From assembly GCF_003885045.1 (NCBI RefSeq), contig NZ_RHJS01000002.1:1054001-1118000 (forward strand): DNA of 64,000 nt, read 5' to 3'. The notes under the pieces are model-generated. The model made no database searches and was not told where the DNA came from. It saw only the letters and a program-made list of their open reading frames with translations. Origin of the DNA: Schaedlerella arabinosiphila (GTDB lineage Bacteria > Bacillota > Clostridia > Lachnospirales > Lachnospiraceae). Below are positions 43,266-51,587 of this stretch, piece after piece. The position numbers and the translations under genes are program-made. Position 1 is the first letter of the stretch. Every line of letters begins with the position of its first letter.

Positions 43266-44750
43266 ATGTTAATTCACTGGCAGTCCCATCAGGAATATCT
43301 GGCTTTCCTGCATGAGACAAAAGTACATCTTGACTCTTCCCAACGCATAAGGCTTCATTCTGAATTTGCCGCTGTCCGGGAAAAACTGCGGATTCTTAAT
43401 CTGGATCCGGTTATGGAGGATCTCTCCCAGTTCTATTCCCACACCGGACGGCCCGCTATCAACCAGGTGCAGATCATTCGCTCCCTTATCCTCATGGTGA
43501 TGCTTCGCTTTACCAGCCTTACCGCCTGGGTTGAAAAACTCAAAGCCGACAGCCTCCTTGCTGTCCTGGCTGGCTTTGCCCCCGCATCCCTCGCCCCGCT
43601 GGGTTCTTACTTCGACCTGATGGACAGGCTCTGGTCTCAGCCAACAGCTTTGCAGAAGACGGGACGCAAAGATCTCTTTCCCGCACACAACAATAAAAAG
43701 CCTTCCAGGAAACCCGGCAAAGGGAAAAAGCTTCCTAATAAGCATTCTGGGATTACCGATACCCTGGCCACTTATGCCCTGAACCATGATTCGTTCCCTT
43801 TTCATTATGAAGAACGGCTCCAACAGTTTTTCCGGCTTGCAGCCCTCATCCCTTCCTTACGGGACGGGCTTTTCCCCGCTGACGGCGTTACCCTTTCCGG
43901 CGATGGCACCTGTGTCCATTCCCATTCCTCCCCTTACGGGCATAAAGTCTGCAAATGTAGGGAGAATGGAATCCAGCACTGCTCCTGCAGGCGCCATTTC
44001 TCTGATCCCGATGCTGACTGGGGCTGGGACAGCGATGAAGAGGTCTTTTATTTCGGCCACACCCTTTACATGCTCTGTTCCCATAATCCGGACATTGGCA
44101 TTGACCTGCCCCTGCATATCCGTTTCCTGAATGCCAGGCGGCACGACAGTGTAAGCGCCATTGTTTCCCTCCGTGAATTTAAAACGGTCAATCCGGATAT
44201 CCCCATCCGGGATCTCTGCCTGGATTCCGCACATGACAACTATCCCACCTATGGCCTCTGCCAGGAATGGGACATCCGGCCTTTCATTGACCTGAACACA
44301 AACCGCGGCAGGCCGACTTCCATTCCGGACTCCCTCTCGATTGACCAGGATGGCACGCCCCTATGCATGGCTGGCTACCGCATGGTCAACTGGGGATACA
44401 TCAAACAAAAACATTCCCGGAAATGGCGCTGCCCTTTTGCCTGTGGCAAGGTGGATTCCTGTCCATGTAAAGAAAAATGTTCTCCTTCTGCTTATGGCCG
44501 ATGCGTCTACACGAAGCCGGAATGGGATATCCGCCTTTATCCCCCCGTCGCGCGGGGCACGGATGAATACCAAAAGATTTACAACAACCGGACTTCCTGC
44601 GAAAGGGTAAACAACCGGGTTCTGAATGACTACCATCTCCATGATATGGGAATCCATACCAGAAAACGGTATTCTTTTTTCACCATGGTCATCTGCATCA
44701 ACATCCATCTGGATGCCCGGCTGAAGAAACGGCAGAAACTGGCTACATAA
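43266..44750 (+). CDS. DDE transposase
   Basis: 494 residues. An N-terminal DNA-binding region (RPAINQVQIIRSLILMVMLR) precedes the catalytic domain: candidate catalytic Asp in LSGDGTCVHSHS, second in LCLDSAHDNYPTYG, and Glu in TSCERVNNRVLNDYHLHDMG. A Cys/His cluster (CKCRENGIQHCSCRRH, and later CPFACGKVDSCPCKEKC) suggests zinc binding. GGAGG precedes the ATG. No frameshift or internal stop, so the element may still be active. Confidence 0.88.
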   Translation: MLIHWQSHQEYLAFLHETKVHLDSSQRIRLHSEFAAVREKLRILNLDPVMEDLSQFYSHTGRPAINQVQIIRSLILMVMLRFTSLTAWVEKLKADSLLAVLAGFAPASLAPLGSYFDLMDRLWSQPTALQKTGRKDLFPAHNNKKPSRKPGKGKKLPNKHSGITDTLATYALNHDSFPFHYEERLQQFFRLAALIPSLRDGLFPADGVTLSGDGTCVHSHSSPYGHKVCKCRENGIQHCSCRRHFSDPDADWGWDSDEEVFYFGHTLYMLCSHNPDIGIDLPLHIRFLNARRHDSVSAIVSLREFKTVNPDIPIRDLCLDSAHDNYPTYGLCQEWDIRPFIDLNTNRGRPTSIPDSLSIDQDGTPLCMAGYRMVNWGYIKQKHSRKWRCPFACGKVDSCPCKEKCSPSAYGRCVYTKPEWDIRLYPPVARGTDEYQKIYNNRTSCERVNNRVLNDYHLHDMGIHTRKRYSFFTMVICINIHLDARLKKRQKLAT

Positions 44751-44936
44751 ATCTGCTTTCCATTTCTATCTGTATTTTTCAAAAACCTGCCATAAGGGAG
44801 GTCTTAAAGTCATGCCCTCTATTGATAAACTCCGCCACAATATCAGGCACGCTGTTTCTCTGTCTGCTTTTTCTCCAAATCTGATACACAGAATCCGCTA
44901 TTTTTTTCTCTGTACAGTAACTTTCCGAGACCACTC

Positions 44937-44971
44937 ATCCAAATAGTACAATATTATTTAGAAAATGTAAA
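44937..44971 (-). promoter_or_regulatory. Right target duplication plus displaced promoter of the XRE gene
   Basis: ATCCAAA (44937-44943) adjoins a reverse-strand promoter TACTAT (44943-44948) with TTTACA (44966-44971), spacing 17. Removing the IS would place this promoter about 20 bases before the XRE ribosome binding site. The remaining 44972-45202 contains only the leader of the next operon, with a TATAAT at about 45149. Confidence 0.6.
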
Positions 44972-45202
44972 TGTAAAATCACAAAATTCTTGAGATTTAT
45001 CTTGCAGACAAAGGGATTACGCAAATTTTTTTATCAAATCTGGAAGCAATTTATCCAATTCTTTATGCGAGATAGAAATGGAATGATTGTTTTTTAAAAT
45101 TACCTTAATTTTTCGGACCGCATCTGGAAACTGGGAAAAAAACATCTTATAATGAAAAAAGCACCATAGCGCGTATCAACCGCAATTAAGGAGGGAATCA
45201 AA

Positions 45203-45925
45203 ATGAACCTGTACGACAGCAAAATTCTTTTGGTAGACGACAACCGGGAACTGGCGGCAATGATTCAAAATATCCTGCGCAGGAGCGGTTACATCCATGT
45301 AGACTGTGCGGAGTCCTGCGTGGAAGGACTGCGGAAATTCTGCCTGGAGGAGCCCCAGCTTGTGATCCTGGACATCATGCTGCCGGACGGGGACGGGTTT
45401 TCCTTATTCCGAAAAATGAGGGAAAAGGCGGAGACGCCGATCCTGTTTTTATCTGCAAAGGATGAGGACAACGACCGGCTGTTCGGTCTCGGCCTGGGTG
45501 CGGACGACTACATCACAAAACCATTTTTGTCCCAGGAGCTGATCCTGCGGGTAGGGGCAGTTTTGAAGCGGGCTTACTTTATGCCGGGAAAAACGGGGCC
45601 GGGGAGTGCGGAGGAAGAGCCCGTTCTCAAACTGGGCGGGCACGAGATTTCGTTTTCCAATGCATCGGTGGTATACGGCAAAAAGACCCTTTCGCTGACG
45701 GCAAAGGAGCTGCAGATTCTGAAAAAGCTGAACGAAAACCGGGGAAAGATTGTCACATTTGACGCGCTATGCATGGCCGTATGGGGGGATGCTTATTACG
45801 GATACGAGAATACGCTGATGGTCCATATCCGGCATCTGCGGGAGAAGATCGAAGACGATCCCTCATCGCCCAAATGGCTTTTGACTGCCAGAGGACTTGG
45901 ATATCGTCTGAAAAAAGAGGATTAG
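45203..45925 (+). CDS. OmpR-family response regulator
   Basis: 240 residues: receiver (about 4-120) with phosphoacceptor Asp in LVILDIMLPDGDGFS and Lys in DDYITKPFLSQEL, then winged-helix DNA-binding domain (about 140-238) with LTAKELQILKKLNENRG and YENTLMVHIRHLREKIEDD. GGAGG precedes the ATG. Paired with the following kinase 4 bases downstream; by analogy with lantibiotic immunity loci it may control the ABC transporter at 38.7-41.2 kb. Confidence 0.94.
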   Translation: MNLYDSKILLVDDNRELAAMIQNILRRSGYIHVDCAESCVEGLRKFCLEEPQLVILDIMLPDGDGFSLFRKMREKAETPILFLSAKDEDNDRLFGLGLGADDYITKPFLSQELILRVGAVLKRAYFMPGKTGPGSAEEEPVLKLGGHEISFSNASVVYGKKTLSLTAKELQILKKLNENRGKIVTFDALCMAVWGDAYYGYENTLMVHIRHLREKIEDDPSSPKWLLTARGLGYRLKKED

Positions 45926-45929
45926 AGAT

Positions 45930-47336
45930 ATGAAAAGCCTTATGAAGATTATCAGGAGATATGTGGTCAGCGCCGCGGTTCTGGCTCTGGCCGTAGCGCT
46001 TTTTAACATAGGAGTGCTGTTTTTTATAGGATTTCAGGCCGTTCAGAGATTTGGCGAGAGCCGCATGGGCGCGGGGGAGCAGTTGGAAAATGTGGCTGCA
46101 CAGTTCACGGTATCAGCCCATGGAACCATGGAAAACAGGGCGCGGTATCAGCTTTCCGAAGAAGGGTACGCTTACCTGGAAGAGTACCATTTCCTGTGGT
46201 CCATGCTTCTGGACGAAGGCGGAAATGTGGTGTGGAGCTGGAGACTTCCCGGGGAACTCCCAGGCTCCTACGGACTGGCAGATGTTGCCAAGTTCAGCCG
46301 CTGGTATCTGATGGATTATCCGGTCCGTGTGTGGGAGATGGACGGGATGCTGCTTGTATCCGGGTATGGAAAGGAGCACGCGGTAAAGATCAGCCTGATG
46401 TATCCTTTGAACCAGATCCGTTCCATTCCCCAATATCTGTCCGTCATTGTGGGAATGAACGTGGCGCTGTTTCTGGCGCTGTCCCTCTGGTTCGCGTACC
46501 GTTTTTACTACTCCCTGCGCCCGGTCTGCGCCGGGATTGACGCGCTTGCGGAAAAGACTCCGGTATTATTGGCGGAGAAAGGGACGACTGCAGAGCTGGC
46601 AGCCAGGCTGAACCAGGCGTCCAGAATCCTGGAAAAACAGGATCAGAAGCTTATGCAGAGGGATGACGCGAGGACAAGCTGGATCGCCGGGGTTTCCCAC
46701 GACATCCGCACGCCGCTGGCGCTGATCATGGGCTATTCGGAGGCGCTCACAGAAAATCCAAAGCTGGGGGAGGAACCCCGCGGACAGGCCGAAGCCATCC
46801 GAAAGCAGAGCCTTTTGATCCGGCAGCTTATTGAAGATCTGAACCTCACATCCAAGCTGGAATACCACGCCCAGCCCCTGCGCATGCAGGAATACTGCCC
46901 GGCAGTCCTGCTCCGGGAGACGGTGGCAGAGTACTACAATGAAGGTCTGGACGAAAGATACGAGATCACGGTTCAGGCAGCGCACCAGACAGAGCGGATT
47001 CGGCAGCAGGGGGATGTCCCCCTCTTAAAGCGTGTGCTCCGCAATGTGATCGGAAATAGCATCCGGCACAATCCGGAAGGCTGTCGGATCATGCTTCAGC
47101 TTTCAGAGGACATGGGATGGATCGTTTGGCGGCTTTGGGATTCCGGGCCTGGAATCCCGGAAAAGGTGGTGGATGCTCTGGAGGGGGAAGCCAGCGGGCC
47201 AGGGGAAGAGGTTCATGTCATGGGACTTCGGATCGTCCGGCAGATCATCACAGCCCATGGAGGGCACGCGGATTTTGTGAGAAATGAAGAGGGGAGTTAT
47301 GGGGTGGAATTTGTGATGCCGGTGGAATTTGGCTGA
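45930..47336 (+). CDS. Sensor histidine kinase (HisKA/HATPase_c)
   Basis: 468 residues: membrane helices at about 10-35 and 170-195 flank an extracytoplasmic sensor domain of about 135 residues; then a linker helix, HisKA domain with SHDIRTPLALIMGYSEAL, and HATPase with N box RNVIGNSIRHNPEG and G1 box DSGPGIP. The sensor domain is larger than in bacitracin-type (BceS) intramembrane kinases. Cognate partner of the preceding OmpR-type regulator. A hairpin-forming family A repeat begins directly after its stop. Confidence 0.93.
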   Translation: MKSLMKIIRRYVVSAAVLALAVALFNIGVLFFIGFQAVQRFGESRMGAGEQLENVAAQFTVSAHGTMENRARYQLSEEGYAYLEEYHFLWSMLLDEGGNVVWSWRLPGELPGSYGLADVAKFSRWYLMDYPVRVWEMDGMLLVSGYGKEHAVKISLMYPLNQIRSIPQYLSVIVGMNVALFLALSLWFAYRFYYSLRPVCAGIDALAEKTPVLLAEKGTTAELAARLNQASRILEKQDQKLMQRDDARTSWIAGVSHDIRTPLALIMGYSEALTENPKLGEEPRGQAEAIRKQSLLIRQLIEDLNLTSKLEYHAQPLRMQEYCPAVLLRETVAEYYNEGLDERYEITVQAAHQTERIRQQGDVPLLKRVLRNVIGNSIRHNPEGCRIMLQLSEDMGWIVWRLWDSGPGIPEKVVDALEGEASGPGEEVHVMGLRIVRQIITAHGGHADFVRNEEGSYGVEFVMPVEFG

Positions 47337-47338
47337 CA

Positions 47339-47388
47339 GGTATACCCAGTGGGCCTGTTATGGCCATAATGGGGTGCCCTTGGGTATA
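47339..47388. repeat. Family A palindromic repeat after the histidine kinase
   Basis: GGTATACCCA-GTGGGC at the left pairs with GCCC-TTGGGTATA at the right around a TATGGCCATA palindrome. Bases 47360-47388 are an exact inverted copy of 15684-15712. May act as the 3' end hairpin of the kinase transcript. I see no gene in 47389-47572. Confidence 0.85.
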
Positions 47389-47572
47389 ATTATTGAGAAA
47401 GATACTTGCGAAATCATTCTGGATGTGTAATGATATAGTAGATACGAAATTACGATGTTGTAGTGATATTTTTCTATTCGTTCGGCTAAATTTTGCTGGC
47501 TTGAGGTTTGAAAGTAGCGTATTACATTAACTGTAGTGACTGAATGAATACAAAAATAGAAAGGTTTATTAC

Positions 47573-47893
47573 ATGGAATTATGTATTGAAAAACTGCGCA
47601 AAATATGTACAATTGAAAATATAGAAATAACTTTACATGCTGCAAAACGTCTGGAGCAACGGGGGATTTTACTTAAGGATATCATAGAATGTATAAAAAA
47701 TGGATAAATCATAGAGCAATATCCAGATGATTATCCATTTCCAAGCTGCCTTATTTTGGGAATATCTTGTATACAAAATGAGCTTCATGTTGTTGTAGGC
47801 AGCAATAGGGTTACTTTATGGATTGTAACTGCATATTTCCCCGATTTACAGAAATGGGAGAGTGATTTAAAAACCAGGAAGGAGAAGGGCTGA
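47573..47893 (+). pseudogene. DUF4258 protein (toxin-like) with in-frame stop
   Basis: Frame 47573-47893 is 107 codons with a single TAA at 47705-47707. Before it: ITLHAAKRLEQRGI, LKDIIECIKNG; after it: IIEQYPDDYPFPSCLILG, ELHVVVGS, ITAYFPDLQKWESDLKTRK-type end (here VTAYFPD). This matches DUF4258, in which codon 45 is normally Glu (GEIIE), so a GAA to TAA change is the simplest explanation. The stop TGA overlaps the next ATG (TGATG), as in an intact operon. DUF4258 proteins are predicted RelE-like toxins paired with YgiT-type zinc-finger antitoxins. Confidence 0.85.
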
Positions 47894-48117
47894 TGAATTG
47901 CTTTACATGTAAAGGAAATGTTGAAAAGTCTACAACTTCATATATGACAGAACATAATGGCTGTTTTATTATTATCAAAAATGTACCTTGCTCCAAATGT
48001 ACACAGTGTGGGGAAGAATACCTTAACGGAGCTGTTCTTCAAAAGATAGAAGATATTTTGGAAAGGGTAAAAAACGCGCTGACAGAAATTGCAGTTGTGG
48101 ATTATAACGCTGCCTGA
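47893..48117 (+). CDS. YgiT-type zinc-finger protein (antitoxin-like)
   Basis: 74 residues: two CxxC pairs (CFTCKG near the start and CSKCTQCGEEY) form the MqsA/YgiT-type zinc finger, followed by a short helix. It lacks the C-terminal HTH of full MqsA. ATG overlaps the stop of the upstream DUF4258 gene. With the partner inactivated by a stop codon, this is an orphan antitoxin. Confidence 0.85.
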   Translation: MNCFTCKGNVEKSTTSYMTEHNGCFIIIKNVPCSKCTQCGEEYLNGAVLQKIEDILERVKNALTEIAVVDYNAA

Positions 48118-48185
48118 TTATAAAAGAATATTCGCTGACAGGTTTTACTGACGGTAGGAAAACGCAGCGTTTCATGTTGTTTCAA

Positions 48186-48205
48186 CTGGCCGCCATCGCG
48201 GCCAG
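48186..48205. other. Small perfect hairpin CTGGCCGC-CATC-GCGGCCAG
   Basis: Eight-bp GC-rich stem with a four-base loop between the zinc-finger gene and the convergent reductase gene. No U-tract on either strand, so it is a weak terminator candidate. Confidence 0.5.
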
Positions 48206-48245
48206 AAATATAAGGCAGAAAATATCCGCAAACCAGAAGAACTGA

Positions 48246-48926
48246 TCAGTGAATGACCTCATAACGCAGCCGCAAATATGAGTTCTCCAAAATCACACAT
48301 TCCTGCAGTTTCAGAACGCCTAATTTTGACAATTCGCTTTGTGAGTACAAAGAGTTCCCATCAATTAAAGTAGATGTATCTTTGCCGCCAATCAGAACCG
48401 GAGCAACAACAATATCGACATAATCAAACAGTTTTTCGTGAAGAAATAAGCCGTTTAGCGTTCCGCCGGTCTGCACCGTTAATCGTTCGCAGCCATATTC
48501 TGATTTGAGCTTTCTAAGCGCGTCTTCCAGCGATAATTCTTTTTGATAGATGATATGAAGATTATCTTCCTTTATTTGAAATGCCGGGTGTTCTGCATTT
48601 GACGTAATCAACACAAACTTTTTTGATAAAGCGCAAAAATATTGTATACCATGTTCATCCAAATGCCTGTTATCTATTACCACAAAAGATACCGGCGTTT
48701 TATTCGGCATTTTTTTTGTATTGACCCCCATTTTGGCCTGAACCCGGCCAGAATTGATCGACCACAAATCTGTCGTTTGCTCGATTTCATAGTATTGGTG
48801 CAAGCCTTCTCTAACCCCTGCGATTTTGGGGAAATCTTTGTCCACATCTAAATCGTCCACTGCGCCGGTGCTTATTTTTCCGTCAACCGACATCAGCATA
48901 AACAATGTTGTAATAGGTCTGTCCAT
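48246..48926 (-). CDS. RibD C-terminal/DHFR-like reductase
   Basis: 226 residues with the dihydrofolate reductase-like fold of RibD C-terminal domains: N-terminal TTLFMLMSVDGKIS, the TDLWSINSGRVQAKMG region, VQTGGTLNGLFLHEKL (NADPH-binding Gly pair) and VDIVVAPVLIGGKDTSTL. It has no deaminase domain. Members reduce pyrimidine intermediates of riboflavin synthesis or unknown substrates; no riboflavin genes are nearby, so the substrate is unknown. GAGGAG precedes the ATG. Noticeably more AT-rich than the housekeeping block. Confidence 0.88.
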   Translation of the reverse strand: MDRPITTLFMLMSVDGKISTGAVDDLDVDKDFPKIAGVREGLHQYYEIEQTTDLWSINSGRVQAKMGVNTKKMPNKTPVSFVVIDNRHLDEHGIQYFCALSKKFVLITSNAEHPAFQIKEDNLHIIYQKELSLEDALRKLKSEYGCERLTVQTGGTLNGLFLHEKLFDYVDIVVAPVLIGGKDTSTLIDGNSLYSQSELSKLGVLKLQECVILENSYLRLRYEVIH

Positions 48927-49023
48927 TTTATCACTCCTCGTATCATAAGTTTGCTGCTGTTTTATTATATATCCTTTTCGCCCAAAATAAAAGAGGCTTC
49001 TATACTAACGTTCGTTGTTCGGA

Positions 49024-49040
49024 GCCGTGTGAACAGTAAC
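49024..49040. repeat. GTTACTGTTCACAC-family half-site
   Basis: GCCGTGTGAACAGTAAC, exact reverse complement of 35670-35686. Confidence 0.8.
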
Positions 49041-49079
49041 CGGCATCCGAGTCTTTGATGCGTGACAGCACCGTTTTTC

Positions 49080-49108
49080 TTGCAAAAAACCCCAAAAATC
49101 AGTATAAT
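49080..49108 (+). promoter_or_regulatory. Promoter of the TetR gene
   Basis: TTGCAA and TATAAT with exactly 17 bases spacing, about 30 bases before the TetR start codon. Confidence 0.7.
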
Positions 49109-49138
49109 TGTTATAATATTGATGAAGGGGTGCAGAAT

Positions 49139-49795
49139 ATGAAACATTCAGAAGAATCTACATATGAAAGGATTCTGGCTGCGGCAGCGAAATTATTTGC
49201 AAAAGAAGGATACGCCGGTACAACAACCAGGCAGATCGTGGCGGAAGCAAACGCCAGCCTTGCCTCGCTGCAGCTTCATTTCAAGTCAAAAGAAAATCTA
49301 TATTACGCGGTAGTGGAAAAAACGACAAAGTTTTTTTATACCGCGAACGCATCCATTTTAGATGAAATTAATGAAACGGATAAACGGGGACTGCTGGATA
49401 AAGAGACGGCGTGGAATTTACTTGTCCAGTTAACCGCAAAAATGGTAGAATGGGCATTCTGTGATGAGTATAGATATGAAATATTATTGATTCAGCGGGA
49501 ACTGCAGAATCCGAGTGAAGTATTTGAACAATTGCCGGATTCACTTTATGATATGTTCTATTATTATGAAAAATTATTAAAAATGCTTGTAGATGTAAAG
49601 AATGATTTTGAGATAAAATCTGTATGCTTCAGCGTTGTAATGACACTTTTTGACCATTCAAATTATCCGCGGGTTTTGGGCCGCGTGCTTGGATGTGATG
49701 TTGAGCTTCCGGAGAATAAGGAACGGGTAAAAGTATACGTGAAAAATTTTATGCTGTCTGCAATACGCACAAATCTGGACAGGTGGAACAAGTAG
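49139..49795 (+). CDS. TetR/AcrR-family transcriptional regulator
   Basis: 218 residues. N-terminal TetR HTH (about 8-55) with ERILAAAAKLFAKEGYAGTT and TRQIVAEANASLASLQLHFKSK; the C-terminal ligand domain is like the CecR/DUF1956 group. The start at 49139 follows GAAGGGG at 8 bases; the frame is open further upstream without support. It directly precedes the GlcD/GlcF/GltD-type operon, whose promoter is flanked by TGAATCA palindromes, so it probably controls that operon (inference). Confidence 0.9.
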   Translation: MKHSEESTYERILAAAAKLFAKEGYAGTTTRQIVAEANASLASLQLHFKSKENLYYAVVEKTTKFFYTANASILDEINETDKRGLLDKETAWNLLVQLTAKMVEWAFCDEYRYEILLIQRELQNPSEVFEQLPDSLYDMFYYYEKLLKMLVDVKNDFEIKSVCFSVVMTLFDHSNYPRVLGRVLGCDVELPENKERVKVYVKNFMLSAIRTNLDRWNK

Positions 49796-49846
49796 TGCAG
49801 ATGGTTCGATTATGAACGCGCTGCAGCCGGTATAGTGACGAGACAG

Positions 49847-49951
49847 GGAGCTGCTGCAAAATAAAAATTATATATGATTTATGGATGCGCTTTATTTGAG
49901 CCGGATGCCATATTTCGTATATAGCGGTTATTTTGCAGCAGCTCCTTTTTT
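49847..49951. terminator. Long 18-bp stem-loop with U-tract after the TetR gene
   Basis: GGAGCTGCTGCAAAATAA (49847-49864) is an exact complement of 49928-49945, followed by T6; the loop is 63 bases and contains no gene. The rest of 49796-50108 holds a degenerate repeat half-site (49970-49984) and the promoter/operator of the next operon. Confidence 0.7.
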
Positions 49952-49992
49952 GCGGCATACGTATGATGAGTTACTGTTTACACCAACCATGG

Positions 49993-50083
49993 TGAATCAA
50001 ATGATATCCAAAAATAATTTGGAACATTGACGTTTTTTTGGAATTGTGATATTCTATAAAAACAGAATGAATCAATTGATTCA
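49993..50083 (+). promoter_or_regulatory. Promoter and palindromic operator of the flavoprotein operon
   Basis: TTGACG (50027-50032), 17 bases, TATTCT (50050-50055). A perfect 16-bp palindrome TGAATCAATTGATTCA (50068-50083) lies just past the expected start of transcription, and a related half, TGAATCAAATGATA (49993-50006), lies upstream of the -35. This arrangement fits repression by the adjacent TetR protein. Confidence 0.65.
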
Positions 50084-50108
50084 CATAATGAAAAGGAGGA
50101 GATTGCAT

Positions 50109-51584
50109 ATGAGTATATTGGAAGGGCTACGAGCAATCGTAGGCAATGAACATGCGACAGATATTCCGGAAATATGCAGGTCATATGCCTATAGTACGTC
50201 TTTTACCGCAAGGTATGAGCACATTCCTGATTTTGTTGTGCAGCCTCAAAGTACAGAACAGGTATCAGAAATACTGAAATTTGCCAATGCACATCATATC
50301 CCGGTCACGCCGAAAGGCTTAGTATCCGGGGGAGGATACGGCGGACCCTTTTACGGGGGCATTTTATTGGATCTGCTTTATATGGATAAAGTGATAAAGG
50401 TAGATCCGGTAGATATGAAAGCGGTAGCAGAAGCCGGATGCAGCTTTTTCAAGCTGTCCCAGGAGATATTCAAGCAGGGAATGATGATTCCCACGACGCA
50501 GTATACATGCGGCCCGAATGCTGCAGCCTCATTGATCACTCCGGCCATTGCATTCGGCAAAACCAGATATGGAAGGAACTGCGAGCTGGTAGACGGCATT
50601 GAGGTAGTGCTGCCGACAGGTGAAATCTGCCGGCTTGGTTCCCTGGCATATGATGATACAGAGTTCGGGCCATATACAAAATATATCTGCGGTCCGGATT
50701 TGATCGGATTATATATTATGTCAAACGGCGCTTTCGGCATTGTGACCAAAGTTGCTTACGGATGCCAGAAACGGCCTCCGGTCTGGTCGGGAGCCTCTTA
50801 TTTCTGGAAAGAATCGGAAATAAAAGCCTGCTCGGAGTTTATGTCAGAGGCAACTGCAATGGAAGTATATGACATACATATGAATGACCGGTGGAAATAT
50901 GATCTTCCGACCAGGGGAAAAGATGCGAAGAAAAAAATGCCGGGACTTCTTGATCTCCTTCCGGAAGACGCGTATTTCTTTATTGAGAGTACATTGACAG
51001 CGTTCAGCCAGGAGGAAATGGACGCAAAATTAAAGCAGATGGATGCACTGGCGGAAAAGTACGGCGGAGTTAAGATGGGAAATGAATTGGGCGGAGAATT
51101 TTTTGCAAAATGGCCGACCGTGCATTCGGTTCCCCACTTTTTCTGCCATTTGCTCGGCTCCGTGTACGAGATTGGTAAGTTTAACTATCAGTTTATTTTT
51201 GACAGCATCGTTTATCCTACATCAAAATTTGATATCGTATATCTGAAAATGAAGGAATTGTTTGAAAAATATGGGTTCTGGGGATATCCGGCCGTATCTG
51301 TCATTGACGCGTTTCCGATCAAAGGGCAGACTGTCTGCACCCAGACATGGACATATCTGAACACCAGGGATCAGGAAATGGTTGACCGGGTGTTCGCATT
51401 CCGCGAGGAGTTCCGCGAATGGTTTGGCTCCATGGGCGGCACCAATCAGATGACAGTCCCGCCGCTTGGACCGGATTATGAATGGAAAAATCAGCCGGGA
51501 CATTATAAAATGCTGCAGAGATTTAAAGAGGCGCTTGATCCCAATCATATCTGCAGCCCGGCGACATTCGAGATGGAGGTGTAG
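50109..51584 (+). CDS. FAD-binding oxidoreductase (GlcD-like)
   Basis: 491 residues of the PCMH/VAO-type FAD family: FAD-binding domain (about 30-215) with PDFVVQPQSTEQVSEILKFA and TPKGLVSGGGYGG, then the FAD-linked oxidase C-terminal domain. Close in type to D-lactate/glycolate dehydrogenase GlcD, but substrate specificity cannot be assigned. AGGAGG is about 8 bases before the ATG; the frame is open upstream to 50046. First gene of a four-gene operon with an Fe-S/CCG partner 3 bases downstream. Confidence 0.88.
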   Translation: MSILEGLRAIVGNEHATDIPEICRSYAYSTSFTARYEHIPDFVVQPQSTEQVSEILKFANAHHIPVTPKGLVSGGGYGGPFYGGILLDLLYMDKVIKVDPVDMKAVAEAGCSFFKLSQEIFKQGMMIPTTQYTCGPNAAASLITPAIAFGKTRYGRNCELVDGIEVVLPTGEICRLGSLAYDDTEFGPYTKYICGPDLIGLYIMSNGAFGIVTKVAYGCQKRPPVWSGASYFWKESEIKACSEFMSEATAMEVYDIHMNDRWKYDLPTRGKDAKKKMPGLLDLLPEDAYFFIESTLTAFSQEEMDAKLKQMDALAEKYGGVKMGNELGGEFFAKWPTVHSVPHFFCHLLGSVYEIGKFNYQFIFDSIVYPTSKFDIVYLKMKELFEKYGFWGYPAVSVIDAFPIKGQTVCTQTWTYLNTRDQEMVDRVFAFREEFREWFGSMGGTNQMTVPPLGPDYEWKNQPGHYKMLQRFKEALDPNHICSPATFEMEV

Positions 51585-51587
51585 AAA

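Larger units (their letters stand above)
43015..44936 (+). mobile_element. Complete insertion sequence, 1,922 bp
   Basis: Ends match as imperfect inverted repeats: left GAGTACTCTCGGAAACTCACAG and the reverse complement of the right end GAGTGGTCTCGGAAAGTTACTG, 17 of 22 bases identical. Flanked by 7-bp ATCCAAA duplications. Carries one transposase gene and an internal 19-bp hairpin before it. The intact duplications suggest a fairly recent insertion. The family is not certain; the transposase is DDE-type, of IS4/IS1182-like organisation. Confidence 0.88.
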
